NCBI GenBank assembly: GCA_024701455.1
Contig: JABXYP010000001.1
Span: 3,352,001 to 3,416,000, forward strand
Length of the DNA stretch: 64,000 bases
Direction: 5' to 3'
Source of the DNA: Bacillus sp. A301a_S52
GTDB taxonomy: Bacteria; Bacillota; Bacilli; Bacillales; Salisediminibacteriaceae
Shown one piece after another: positions 54,538 to 62,877 of the stretch. The number at the start of each line of letters is the position of its first letter. The first letter of the stretch is position 1. The notes beneath the pieces are model-generated. The model had not been told where the DNA came from. It worked only from the letters and a program-made list of their open reading frames with translations, and made no database searches. Both the position numbers and the translations under genes were made by a program.

Positions 54538-55677
54538 CTATTTAGATTTTTTTTGATATTCTCTTAATACTATAGCTTTTTCTACTATTTCATCTTTACC
54601 ATTCTTCTCAGCCCAATACTCATAATCCTTAGATTTACGGTCCCATCCTTTTAATTCTGTATCTCCCCATACTCTTTCCCTTACCAGACAGAAACCATCT
54701 TGTTTATCACTACGTACAGATTTTGCATACTTAGCATTCCAAATCTCTTCTAATGAATTCTCTCGAATGTGACCTAAATATCTACCTAATCCATTACAGT
54801 CATATACCTCTCCAAATAAGTTCACAAATAGTCCGACATTGACTTGTCGACATTTATATCCACCAACCATAGGAAGACTTATTTTGTAATCTAATCCAAA
54901 CTCTTCTCTATCAATCTTTCTTAATCTTTCATTGAATTCGACAGCAATTTTTTTCTGATAGAGTTTAGACTTTCTATCAGCTAATCCTTCAGGTATTAAG
55001 GTGGAAATATAATTATGGACATTATTCTGACGACACCACCTATAAATATTCTCTACATCTTCCATATCATCACTTTTTGGAGTAACAACCATGTCAATTG
55101 CTAACCTTGTAGGAATTTCTTTAGTAAACCCTATATCAACAAGTTTATATAAGACTTTTCTTACATGGACACCATACCCTTTGACCTTAACAATATTATC
55201 TTGAATTTCAGGATCAGAAGAATTATATTTCAAGAAAATTGTTGCTCCTAAATCGTATAACCTTTTAATTGAATCATCATTTAAATGCCAACCACTAGTA
55301 AAAACAATTGGCGTCATTCCATTTTCATGAATAAATTCAATTACTTCCCAAAATCCTTTGTCAATCATTGGTTCCCCAGCACCTGGAAATTCTATTGTTC
55401 TAGCTCCCAAACTTTTTGCTTGAAGAATAAGGTCCTTACGTTCCTCTGTAGTAAGTTCAACTCTAGAACCTTTGTCGAATCTGTCAGGAGTTCTGTCACA
55501 ATAAAAACAATGAAGGTCACATTCACCAGTAAAATCCATATCTAACAATAACATTTTGTTGTCTTTCATCGCCTCTTGTACCTCATCCTTTGGAAAATCT
55601 GTACCTTTTGCCCACAAGTATTCAATTTTACCTTGTGCCATTTCCATGTGCTTTAATGAATTTTCTTTAGTTCTCAT
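54538..55677 (-). CDS. radical SAM enzyme with SPASM-like C-terminus
   Basis: A 379-residue radical SAM protein. The iron-sulfur motif C-X3-C-X2-C is at Cys53, Cys57 and Cys60 (TGECDLHCFYCDR), followed by the SAM-binding FPGAGEP near residue 98. The C-terminal part has Cys276, Cys294 and Cys330 in a short SPASM-like region (GGYKCRQVN, EVYDCNGLG), so an auxiliary cluster is possible. It is the first gene of the operon after AGGAGGT. No short precursor peptide gene lies beside it, so it may act on a free amino acid or small-molecule intermediate rather than a ribosomal peptide. The reaction is unknown. Confidence 0.9.
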   Translation of the reverse strand: MRTKENSLKHMEMAQGKIEYLWAKGTDFPKDEVQEAMKDNKMLLLDMDFTGECDLHCFYCDRTPDRFDKGSRVELTTEERKDLILQAKSLGARTIEFPGAGEPMIDKGFWEVIEFIHENGMTPIVFTSGWHLNDDSIKRLYDLGATIFLKYNSSDPEIQDNIVKVKGYGVHVRKVLYKLVDIGFTKEIPTRLAIDMVVTPKSDDMEDVENIYRWCRQNNVHNYISTLIPEGLADRKSKLYQKKIAVEFNERLRKIDREEFGLDYKISLPMVGGYKCRQVNVGLFVNLFGEVYDCNGLGRYLGHIRENSLEEIWNAKYAKSVRSDKQDGFCLVRERVWGDTELKGWDRKSKDYEYWAEKNGKDEIVEKAIVLREYQKKSK

Positions 55678-55945
55678 AAAATACCTCCTATAAATTTATT
55701 TATGTATTAACAATACATTTAAGTAAATTATATAAAACAAAGATAAAAATTTCTATAAAAAAATTAACAAAAATAGAGAATTATAAGAAAATAGGATATA
55801 ACTTTCCATCTTGTCTTATTATTTAATTTACAATTGCAAAATTCACTACACTAATATTGCATAAAACGAACCTGATATGCTCCCCCCCTATAGGTAGACA
55901 GATTAAAAAATAAAAAATCTGGTTGCTTATGGGAGCGTATTTATT

Positions 55946-56544
55946 ATGTCCAAAAGACCTTATTCTGCAGAAGAGAAATACGTGATATTAAAGAAATTAG
56001 ATAAGCATTATTCACCAGGCGAACTTGAGTCGACATACAACGTGCACCATACCACGATTTCAGACTGGAAACACAAGTATGATAAGTATGGTTTGGAAGG
56101 TCTAAAAGAATCTTCTACTTGGAAAATATATTCAATAGAAGTGAAGCTAGCTGCCATGACAGATTATCTGTCTGGGAAATATTCTACACGCGAGGTTGTT
56201 AGAATGTATGAACTATCGAGCACTTCTGTCCTCAGAGGTTGGATGAAGAAGTATAATGGTCATAGAGATTCAAAGGATACGTCAAAAGAAAGGAAGAAAA
56301 ACGACTAGGGAAGAAAGGATACACATTGTCAAGGAGTGTTTGGATAACGGAAAAATTTATCAAGAAACCGCGGCTACTTATCATGTTTCTTACCAACACG
56401 TTTGTCAAAAAAGAAGCAGCTCATCTCACGCCAGAAGAGAAGATCAACCGTCAAATGAAAAAGTTGGAAAGAGAAAATGAACGATTACGTGCGGAGAATT
56501 TATTCTTAAAAAAGTTAGAGGAGATCGAAAGGAGGCGACATTAA
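55946..56544 (+). pseudogene. IS3-type transposase orfA, frameshifted
   Basis: Pieces in three frames assemble into an IS150-type OrfA: KYVILKKLDKHYSPGELEST with two helix-turn-helix segments, then EERIHIVKECLDNGK, and finally the leucine-zipper end LERENERLRAENLFLKKL. Two frameshifts (near 56290 and 56410) interrupt it. Confidence 0.85.
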
Positions 56545-57306
56545 GCCAAATCCGATTTGAGGATAAGTATATCGCCATTCAAGAACTCCATAAGCAAGAG
56601 AAGTTTAACATTTGTTTACTTTGAGAAATCGCACGATCTTCCTACTATAAGTGGCTGCATCGCATGCCTTCTACCCGGAAAAGACTAAATGAAGAAATCC
56701 TGAAAGCGATGAAACGTCTCCATGAAAAGGTTAATAGCACTTTCGGTTATCGCCAAATGACCCTTCATATGAATAGAACGTTTGATAAGAGACTGAATCA
56801 TAAAAGAATTTACCGGTTAATGAGGGTGGCGGGTTTACGCTCGGTGATTAGGGTTAAGCGGAACCGATATAAACGTACGATTCCTCAACATGTGGCAGAG
56901 AATAGCTTAAATCGGGCATTCACCGCGACAAAACCCAATGAAAAATGGGTCACGGATGTGACCAAATTTAAGTATGGTCAGTCAAAAAAGGCCTATTTAA
57001 GTGCGATTCGCGACCTTTATGATGGATCAATTATCAGTTATGTCCACCTCTAAAGGGTTTAAAGATAAGGTTGAGGCTGCCAAGATGACACAAAGCATGT
57101 CACGCGTGGGGCGATGTATTGATAATGGACCCATGGAATCTTTTTTTGGTACGCTGAAATGTGAGAAATATTATTTAAATAAATATAAGACATTTGAGGA
57201 ACTTGGTACGGCAATAGATGCGTACATTCATTTTTATAATCATGAAAGATACCAAAAACGTTTAAATGGCCTTAGCCCTATGGAATATAGAGCTAAAGCC
57301 GCTTAG
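56545..57306 (+). pseudogene. IS3-type transposase orfB, with stop and internal deletion
   Basis: The reading frame begins near QIRFEDKYIAIQEL, has an in-frame TGA around 56621, then continues through FGYRQMTLHMNRTF and KWVTDVTKFKYG (first catalytic Asp). After DLYDGSIISYV it jumps to KGFKDKVEAAKMTQSMSR, so the region with the second catalytic Asp is missing and the frame shifts near 57050. The end, with the catalytic Glu region DNGPMESFFGTLK, remains. Confidence 0.88.
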
Positions 57307-57353
57307 ATCCTTTTTATTATTTCCACTGTCTACTTGACAGGGGGCAGTTCAAA

Positions 57354-57501
57354 TCTTCAATCAGTGGGTGTTTTCGTTCTTCTCCCACTGATTGGTAGTT
57401 GAGTGCATCAGGACATTAGCGTCCGTTATCTCCCGCCTATATAGAGTTATCTCTCCTCTCTATTTTGACGCGGGCGTTTTACGGACGGTTATCTGTGATC
57501 A
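57354..57501 (+). repeat. intergenic repeat family, copy 10 (best preserved)
   Basis: The most complete copy. Hairpin 1 is CAATCAGTGGG / CCCACTGATTG. Then GGTAGTTGAG and AGGACATTAG follow. Hairpin 2 is nested: CGTCCGT / ACGGACG outside, CCCGC / GCGGG inside, and ATAGAG / CTCTAT at the tip, ending in TTATCTGTGAT. It sits between the IS3 remnant and the surviving part of the M20 gene. Confidence 0.85.
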
Positions 57502-57503
57502 AT

Positions 57504-57995
57504 CCTCTCTACCCTGTTATCCCCAGTATTGGCGAAGTGAAAACAAGTTCCAGCTACAATGTCATCCCGGATAAAGCGTTTATTTCTGGCACTGCCCGGT
57601 ACTATCATCAAGAAGTTCAAGACATTATGAAAGCAAAAATAGAACATATTGTAAGAGGTGTTGCCACTTCTTTTAGTGCTTCTTTTGCGTATGACTATCA
57701 AATAGGTGAACCTCTCCTACTTAATGATCCATCTCTCACCCAGTTCGTGAAAGAAGTGGCTTCAACCACAACCACATTACCGAACAGTGAGATCGGGCCA
57801 ACTGAGCAAAGTCTCGGGGGAGAATATTTTCCCTTTTATTCCACTAAGGTCCCTGCCTGTTATCCTTTTCTTGGGATTGGTGACAAGGGTCGGGCTTACG
57901 CTCATCATCACCTTAAATTTGATATTGATGCAGGTATGTTGGCGAAAGGACCGACTATTCCAGTAACAACAGCCTTTAACTATTTAACGAGATGA
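57504..57995 (+). pseudogene. M20-family amidohydrolase, C-terminal fragment
   Basis: About 160 residues of an M20 peptidase/N-acyl-amino acid amidohydrolase: SSSYNVIPDKAFISGTARYY and the C-terminal metal-binding AHHHLKFDIDAG. The catalytic N-terminal half (~220 residues) is missing; upstream sequence is the intergenic repeat and then the IS3 remnant. The open frame extends a few codons into the repeat but has no start or ribosome site. The gene was probably destroyed when the adjacent block and IS arrived. Confidence 0.85.
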
Positions 57996-58008
57996 CCTGA
58001 TGGTACAG

Positions 58009-58037
58009 CGTGTTCCTCTGTTGGAACACGTTTCTTT
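58009..58037 (+). terminator. terminator of the M20 gene
   Basis: CGTGTTCC / GGAACACG with a six-base loop, followed by TTTCTTTTT. Confidence 0.85.
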
Positions 58038-58280
58038 TTATATAGACGTTTTCCTCATTGCCTATATGCTCTTTACTGAGCAAAGCAAGACAGTAATAAT
58101 AAATAGTGTAAGACCACAAAGGAGGGGCGACACGAATTTATAAACCTTAGAAGGTTTCTCTATAGAAAACCTGCTTTAAAGACATTTAGTTTTTCCATTA
58201 CGAGGCATGCCTTGAATGTGACTTAAAGCTTAAAAGGAGGCCAGCTCCTAGAAAATAAAGCATCTGCGCCTCACAATGAG

Positions 58281-59003
58281 TTATAACTTTTCAAACACTA
58301 TTTTCCCCAGCGTTTCTATTAAATAGAGAACAGGAAGTTGAGTCGTCACATTAGAAATATCATTAAATTCAGTATTAATGTAATACGCTAATGGGTAGTC
58401 AGCCAACTGTGCTACTGTGTTGCTCTTTGTATTCGTAATACTTACAATCGTGGCACCTTCTTCTCGAAAGCGATGTAGTTTAGAAACAATATGTTGTGTC
58501 TCACCAGATACAGATAAAATAATAGCAAGACTATGACGTATTTGCTTTCCGTTAATCGGGTAAAATGGATCACTTATGGCTGACGAAAAAGTGTTTAAGC
58601 TTGAAAAATAGCGAGCACCGTATTCTGCTAATATGCCTGAACTACCACTTCCGATAAAGACAACTTGTGAGGAAGACACAATCTCGTCTGCTATGGCACT
58701 TAATTGAGCTTGATAATCCGATTTCAATGTCCGTTCCAAAAATTCATTCATCGATTCATAACTATGATTTAACCATTTCGTTTCCGTTTTCTCTAGATAA
58801 AGTTTTAACTTAGTTTTAAATTCTGAAAACCCGTCACAATCAAGCTTCTTACAGAAGCGTAAAATAGTCGTTGGAGAAACATGCGTTACTTCCGCCAGTT
58901 CTCTAATCCGCATGTAAGCTACTTTTTCTCCATGAGCTAGTATGTAGTGATATAGAAGTGTGTCTAAGTCAGAAAAGCGGGCAAGCTGTTTCGGTGTAAA
59001 CAT
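58281..59003 (-). CDS. MurR/RpiR-family transcriptional regulator
   Basis: A 240-residue regulator with an N-terminal RpiR helix-turn-helix (THVSPTTILRFCKKLDCDGF) and a C-terminal SIS phosphosugar-binding domain (VVFIGSGSSGILAEYGA, then LSVSGET). The ATG at 59003 gives better spacing to AAAAAGGA than the one at 59009. It is divergent from a GH4 6-phospho-glycosidase gene and is likely to control it in response to a phosphorylated sugar. Confidence 0.88.
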   Translation of the reverse strand: MFTPKQLARFSDLDTLLYHYILAHGEKVAYMRIRELAEVTHVSPTTILRFCKKLDCDGFSEFKTKLKLYLEKTETKWLNHSYESMNEFLERTLKSDYQAQLSAIADEIVSSSQVVFIGSGSSGILAEYGARYFSSLNTFSSAISDPFYPINGKQIRHSLAIILSVSGETQHIVSKLHRFREEGATIVSITNTKSNTVAQLADYPLAYYINTEFNDISNVTTQLPVLYLIETLGKIVFEKL

Positions 59004-59065
59004 TAGCATCGTCCTTTTTACATTGGCTTACGCCATATTGTGATTATTTAAGCGTTCAATATAGA

Positions 59066-59086
59066 ATAAAACGTTCATACGTTTAT
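59066..59086. promoter_or_regulatory. palindrome between the regulator and the GH4 gene
   Basis: AAACGTTCATACGTTT is a 16-base inverted repeat with four central bases, flanked by ATAA/TTAT. It lies 63 bases from the regulator gene and 76 bases from the glycosidase ATG, the expected position for an RpiR-type operator. Confidence 0.5.
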
Positions 59087-59161
59087 TTCACTTTCTATTA
59101 TACAAATGAAATGGCTTTCGTCCATCTTATCTTAATTTATAATATTAAAGGAGTGTTAAAC

Positions 59162-60478
59162 ATGAGTAAAAAAGGATTAAAAATTGCAACTATTGGTGGA
59201 GGATCTAGTTATACACCAGAATTAGTCGAAGGATTTATTAAACGCTATGACTCATTACCGATCAGTGAGTTATGGTTACTTGATATTCCAGAAGGAGAAG
59301 AAAAACTCACAATCGTAGGGAATCTTGCTAAACGAATGGTAGAAGAAGCTGGCGTTCCCATGACAATCCATCTTACACTGGACCGTGAAAAGGCTCTACA
59401 AGATGCTGATTTCGTCACAACTCAATTTCGTGTCGGTCTACTCGATGCACGAGCTAAAGACGAACGAATTCCTTTAAAGTACGATGTCATTGGACAGGAA
59501 ACAAATGGCCCAGGAGGACTTTTTAAAGGATTAAGAACTATCCCAGTTATCCTTGATATTATTAAAGACATGGAACGTCTATGCCCTCATGCATGGTTAA
59601 TTAATTTCACAAATCCTGCTGGCATGGTAACAGAAGCTATTTATAGACACTCTAACTGGCGCAAAGTCGTTGGGCTCTGCAACGTGCCAGTAGGGATAAA
59701 AATGGGAGTAGCTAAAGCTCTTGATGTGGAAGCAGATAGAGTACACGTTGATTTTGCTGGACTAAACCATATGGTGTACGGCATGGACGTTTATTTAGAC
59801 GGCAAGTGTGTCACAGAAGACGTTATTAATAAAATAACGTCAGGAGATTCTTCAATGACGATGAAAAACATCGTAGACATTGGGTGGGAACCAGGATTTT
59901 TGAAAGCATTAAATATGCTTCCTTGTCCATACCATCGTTATTATTATAAAACGTCTGATATGTTGACAGAAGAAAAGAAAAACGCAGCCGAGGAAGGAAC
60001 TCGGGCAGAAGTTGTTCAAAAATTGGAAAAAGAACTCTTTGAACTATATAAAGATGAAACTCTGCGTACCAAACCTGAACAACTAGAAAAGCGCGGTGGG
60101 GCTTATTATAGTGACGCAGCTTGTAATCTTATCGATTCCATTTATAATGATCGTGGTGATATTCAACCTGTCAATACATTAAATAAAGGAGCGATTGGCA
60201 GTATACCAGACGACTCCGCTGTAGAAGTAAACTGCATCATTACAAAAGATGGTCCTAAACCGTTAGCAGTTGGCGATCTCCCCGTCTCTGTAAGAGGGCT
60301 CGTACAGCAAATTAAATCTTTTGAACGCATTGCTGCTGAAGCGGCGGTTAGTGGTGACTACGATCAAGCCTTGTTAGCAATGACAATAAATCCACTTGTC
60401 CCGTCTGATACAACCGCTAAACTCATACTCGATGAAATGCTTGAAGCGCACAAAGAATATCTACCTCAATTTCAGTAA
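59162..60478 (+). CDS. licH: 6-phospho-beta-glucosidase, GH4 family (LicH-like)
   Basis: A 438-residue NAD-, Mn- and Cys-dependent glycosidase: IATIGGGSSYTPELVEGF (NAD loop), NFTNPAGMVTEA, GLCNVPVG (metal-binding Cys) and GLNHMVYG. GH4 enzymes cleave phosphorylated disaccharides imported by a PTS. The ATG at 59162 follows AAAGGAG; the frame runs 17 codons further without a ribosome site. No PTS gene is adjacent, so the matching transporter is elsewhere. The gene symbol is by resemblance; 6-phospho-alpha-glucosidase activity is not excluded. Confidence 0.88.
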   Translation: MSKKGLKIATIGGGSSYTPELVEGFIKRYDSLPISELWLLDIPEGEEKLTIVGNLAKRMVEEAGVPMTIHLTLDREKALQDADFVTTQFRVGLLDARAKDERIPLKYDVIGQETNGPGGLFKGLRTIPVILDIIKDMERLCPHAWLINFTNPAGMVTEAIYRHSNWRKVVGLCNVPVGIKMGVAKALDVEADRVHVDFAGLNHMVYGMDVYLDGKCVTEDVINKITSGDSSMTMKNIVDIGWEPGFLKALNMLPCPYHRYYYKTSDMLTEEKKNAAEEGTRAEVVQKLEKELFELYKDETLRTKPEQLEKRGGAYYSDAACNLIDSIYNDRGDIQPVNTLNKGAIGSIPDDSAVEVNCIITKDGPKPLAVGDLPVSVRGLVQQIKSFERIAAEAAVSGDYDQALLAMTINPLVPSDTTAKLILDEMLEAHKEYLPQFQ

Positions 60479-60487
60479 GCAGTAACT

Positions 60488-60525
60488 AAGGGACGCCCCA
60501 AAGACAATTGAGGTCGTCCCTTTTT
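60488..60525 (+). terminator. terminator of the GH4 gene
   Basis: AAGGGACG / CGTCCCTT with a partly paired loop (CCCCAA / TTGAGG), ending in five T. Confidence 0.85.
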
Positions 60526-60599
60526 GAGTCCTTCTAATGAGCGAACAAAAGGATCGTTCTTCATTTTTACGTCATCTATACGCGCCTCTATAAAACGGC

Positions 60600-60719
60600 C
60601 CTTCAATCAGTGGGAGTTGCGTTACTCAGGATATTAGCGGTCGTTTTTTCCCTCCTTAATAGAGTTAGCTCTCCTCTTTATTTGTGGCGAGAGGTTTTAC
60701 AGACCCTTATCTGTGCAAT
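60600..60719 (+). repeat. intergenic repeat family, copy 11
   Basis: CTTCAATCAGTGGGAG is followed directly by CAGGATATTAGCGGTCG, so the closing arm of hairpin 1 is deleted. Hairpin 2 is kept: TAATAGAGTTAGCTCTCC, then GGCGAGAGGTTTTACAGACC and TTATCTGTG. Confidence 0.7.
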
Positions 60720-60747
60720 AAAAAACTCTTCAACTTAATTTAAAGGT

Positions 60748-62253
60748 TTATAAATCGTCATGATTATTATCTATCCACTTCACGACACGTTCTCTCGCAA
60801 AACGGGGGTAAACCCATAGATCTGGCTCTATACCAATGGCCTCTTTTTCTAAAAATTGTGGATGATAGCGGAACATACTAGGTATACTCACTTTTGCCCC
60901 TGAGTGGGGAAGTTCTATTAATTGACTGTTTCCTGAACTCATGGCACCTTTACTAGGTGCACCTACAATATACACATTAGGATGCTGTCGTAAGTAAGCC
61001 ACTAGTATTTCTGCAGATGCACTCGTCGCTTCATCAATTAAAATATAAATAGTGGAATCAAGCTCAGTTATGCCATCTGTCTCCATTTCTTCAATCGACC
61101 ACTGCAACCGAGTCACATCATGATACTCGTTAATGTTAAAAGGATCTTCAGTATCCAATAAACCTCCCCATTCAACCCCCGCTTCTCTGTTTCTTTCTAC
61201 CTTATCCTCTAAAAAGGTAATGGTAGCAGGCGTCATTAATTGAGCAGAATAACTTTTTATACTCGGTTCATGTGATGTCAATCTCTTATACCATTCCTGG
61301 GCAAACTTAATGTGTCCTTGATTATTATTTCGTAAATCAAGGATAAAAGTCGATTCATCCTCTACCTGATCCACTGAGCCCAACATATCTTCATAATTAT
61401 ATGAATCTTCCTTGTAAACTAACATATTTCTCAGCTGAATAATTGGTACCTCTTCGTCTTCATAAACGTCAAACGATGTGTCTCTTAAACGGTCTAATCC
61501 AGATTGACGCACGGTCACCTCTATAGTCTCTTGATTCTCCAAATCAATATCCCATAATTTTTGCGGCAAATAATCTGTATACATCCCTGGAAAATAAACT
61601 AGTTCCCCTTCAAAGTTAAGACTTGGAAGCAAATACACATCAGGATCGTCTCCATTGATAGAGACCACCTTGTCTTTTTTATGATTATCTTTATAAAGCC
61701 AATAATTATTATTATCATCTTTCACAAAAGTCAGTTCTTCAGTAATATAAAACTGATGTTCACGGTCAAAAAATGGGGAACCATCAATTAATAACTGTTG
61801 ATCCGTTATAAAAGCATAATGATCACTAATAAGTGCAATGAACTCCTCGTAATTAGCCTCCTCCCCTTCGGAATACTCGTCTTCAATAGTCGCTGTCAAT
61901 AACTCATGTGCTTGACTAAAACTATCTTGACCACCATACACCTCATATAATGCATAAGAATGAGACCATATTTGATTTAACAGATGACTATCCAGTAACA
62001 TTTCCTCTTTTGTGACTGTCTCCGCTCTCCCATTAGAAACTTTTAGCATATTTAAATCATCTGACTCAATCTCGTTATCACCGTTCTCTTCATATAAGTA
62101 TTTTTCTATCTCATCCCTCCTCACGGATTCGGAAAAACGTTCTTCGGTCGTAATATCACGAAGTTTTTCAATGTCACTTATTGGTTCTACTACTTCACTG
62201 CATCCAGCAATGAGACTGCATAGAATAAGAAGGCTAATTATCCATGTCATCAT
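60748..62253 (-). CDS. S41-type protease-like lipoprotein
   Basis: A 501-residue protein. A lipoprotein signal (MMTWIISLLILCSLIAGC) leads into a long acidic region (~20-270) without a recognisable PDZ domain. The S41 (C-terminal processing protease/TSP) fold is in the last ~200 residues: STFILDLRNNNQG, YILIDEATSASAEILVAYLR (nucleophile Ser in the TSAS segment) and GAPSKGAMSSGNSQLIELP. The ATG at 62253 follows GGGAGGG. It should be anchored outside the membrane and may degrade or process an exported protein. The missing PDZ and the large unknown region set it apart from CtpA. Confidence 0.8.
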   Translation of the reverse strand: MMTWIISLLILCSLIAGCSEVVEPISDIEKLRDITTEERFSESVRRDEIEKYLYEENGDNEIESDDLNMLKVSNGRAETVTKEEMLLDSHLLNQIWSHSYALYEVYGGQDSFSQAHELLTATIEDEYSEGEEANYEEFIALISDHYAFITDQQLLIDGSPFFDREHQFYITEELTFVKDDNNNYWLYKDNHKKDKVVSINGDDPDVYLLPSLNFEGELVYFPGMYTDYLPQKLWDIDLENQETIEVTVRQSGLDRLRDTSFDVYEDEEVPIIQLRNMLVYKEDSYNYEDMLGSVDQVEDESTFILDLRNNNQGHIKFAQEWYKRLTSHEPSIKSYSAQLMTPATITFLEDKVERNREAGVEWGGLLDTEDPFNINEYHDVTRLQWSIEEMETDGITELDSTIYILIDEATSASAEILVAYLRQHPNVYIVGAPSKGAMSSGNSQLIELPHSGAKVSIPSMFRYHPQFLEKEAIGIEPDLWVYPRFARERVVKWIDNNHDDL

Positions 62254-62404
62254 TCATCGTTCCCTCCCTTCTATCATTACGAATATATTTATGAAAAAGT
62301 TTCTATGAAAAGTAAACATTCTACATTTGCTTTTAAATTCCATATTTTTCTCTTAGAAGAATCAACGATTTTCCCTTCATGCTTTCGAGCCCTACACCCA
62401 TTTA

Positions 62405-62430
62405 AGAAAGCCCGCCACTAGGCGAGCCTA
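62405..62430 (-). terminator. probable terminator of the small stress protein gene
   Basis: On the minus strand AGGCTCGCC / GGCGGGCT with a four-base loop, followed by TTCTT; about 35 bases after the stop. Confidence 0.6.
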
Positions 62431-62463
62431 AATAAACTATTATGTGAAGGATGCCTTTTTACA

Positions 62464-62820
62464 TTAGCTAAGGCCATTTAGTTCAGGATCAATATAAGCA
62501 TCCGCATTTTTTAGCATAACAAATGCCTCTTCAGATACCTCTTCTGAAACATTAAATTCCACAATGTGAGTAAACGTTTCATTTTTATTTTTTCCCATAT
62601 TTTTTATTTCTTCTTTATTCGCAAAAAATCCGGGAGCTCCAAAGTTTCCCATACCACTTCCTGTAGCACCCAGATTAGCCACTGGGAAAAGAATCAACGA
62701 TCTCTCACCTTCAGGAAGTTCGTCAACTATTACATTAGACGTGTTTAATTTTTGTAAGTGTGCTACTGCTTTTTCAGCATCATTTTCAGTTTTGAAATAC
62801 GCTTGAATCTTTTGACTCAT
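62464..62820 (-). CDS. small conserved protein, probable general stress protein
   Basis: A 118-residue soluble protein from the ATG at 62820 (AAAGGAG upstream; the open frame starts six codons earlier). The N-terminal half QKIQAYFKTENDAEKAVAHL resembles the ferredoxin-like repeat of YflT-type general stress proteins, and a Gly-rich stretch (GATGSGMGNFGAPGF) lies in the middle. A SigB-like promoter lies directly upstream, which supports a general stress role. The molecular function is unknown. Confidence 0.7.
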   Translation of the reverse strand: MSQKIQAYFKTENDAEKAVAHLQKLNTSNVIVDELPEGERSLILFPVANLGATGSGMGNFGAPGFFANKEEIKNMGKNKNETFTHIVEFNVSEEVSEEAFVMLKNADAYIDPELNGLS

Positions 62821-62851
62821 ACGTAAATCTCCTTTCAAGTTTTACTGATCT

Positions 62852-62877
62852 GTTCCCTTTCATAGTGACATGTAAAC
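62852..62877 (-). promoter_or_regulatory. candidate SigB promoter
   Basis: On the minus strand GTTTAC, 14 bases, then GGGAAC; the sigma-B consensus is GTTTAA ... GGGTAT. It lies 32 bases upstream of the start of the small stress-type gene. Confidence 0.5.

Larger units (their letters stand above)
55878..57346 (+). mobile_element. IS3-family (IS150-like) element, defective
   Basis: The imperfect terminal repeats begin TGCTCCCCCCC on the left and, read inward on the other strand, TGCCCCCTG on the right; both contain GTAGACAG. They enclose orfA and orfB. Both genes are broken and orfB lacks part of its DDE core. I find no direct target repeat next to the ends (ATA on the left, GTT on the right), so flanking DNA was probably rearranged. 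It borders the right side of the AT-rich block. Confidence 0.85.

Noticed and set aside
55678..55877. Possible RiPP precursor gene upstream of the radical SAM gene
   Set aside because: I read the 200 bases on both strands and found no short ORF with a ribosome site; the region is simple AT-rich promoter DNA.
57465..57503. Start of the M20 open frame inside the repeat
   Set aside because: These codons belong to the intergenic repeat; the family homology begins only after it.
58100..58270. Strong AAAGGAGGGG ribosome-site-like sequence downstream of the M20 fragment
   Set aside because: No start codon follows at a usable distance and no protein could be read; left unannotated.
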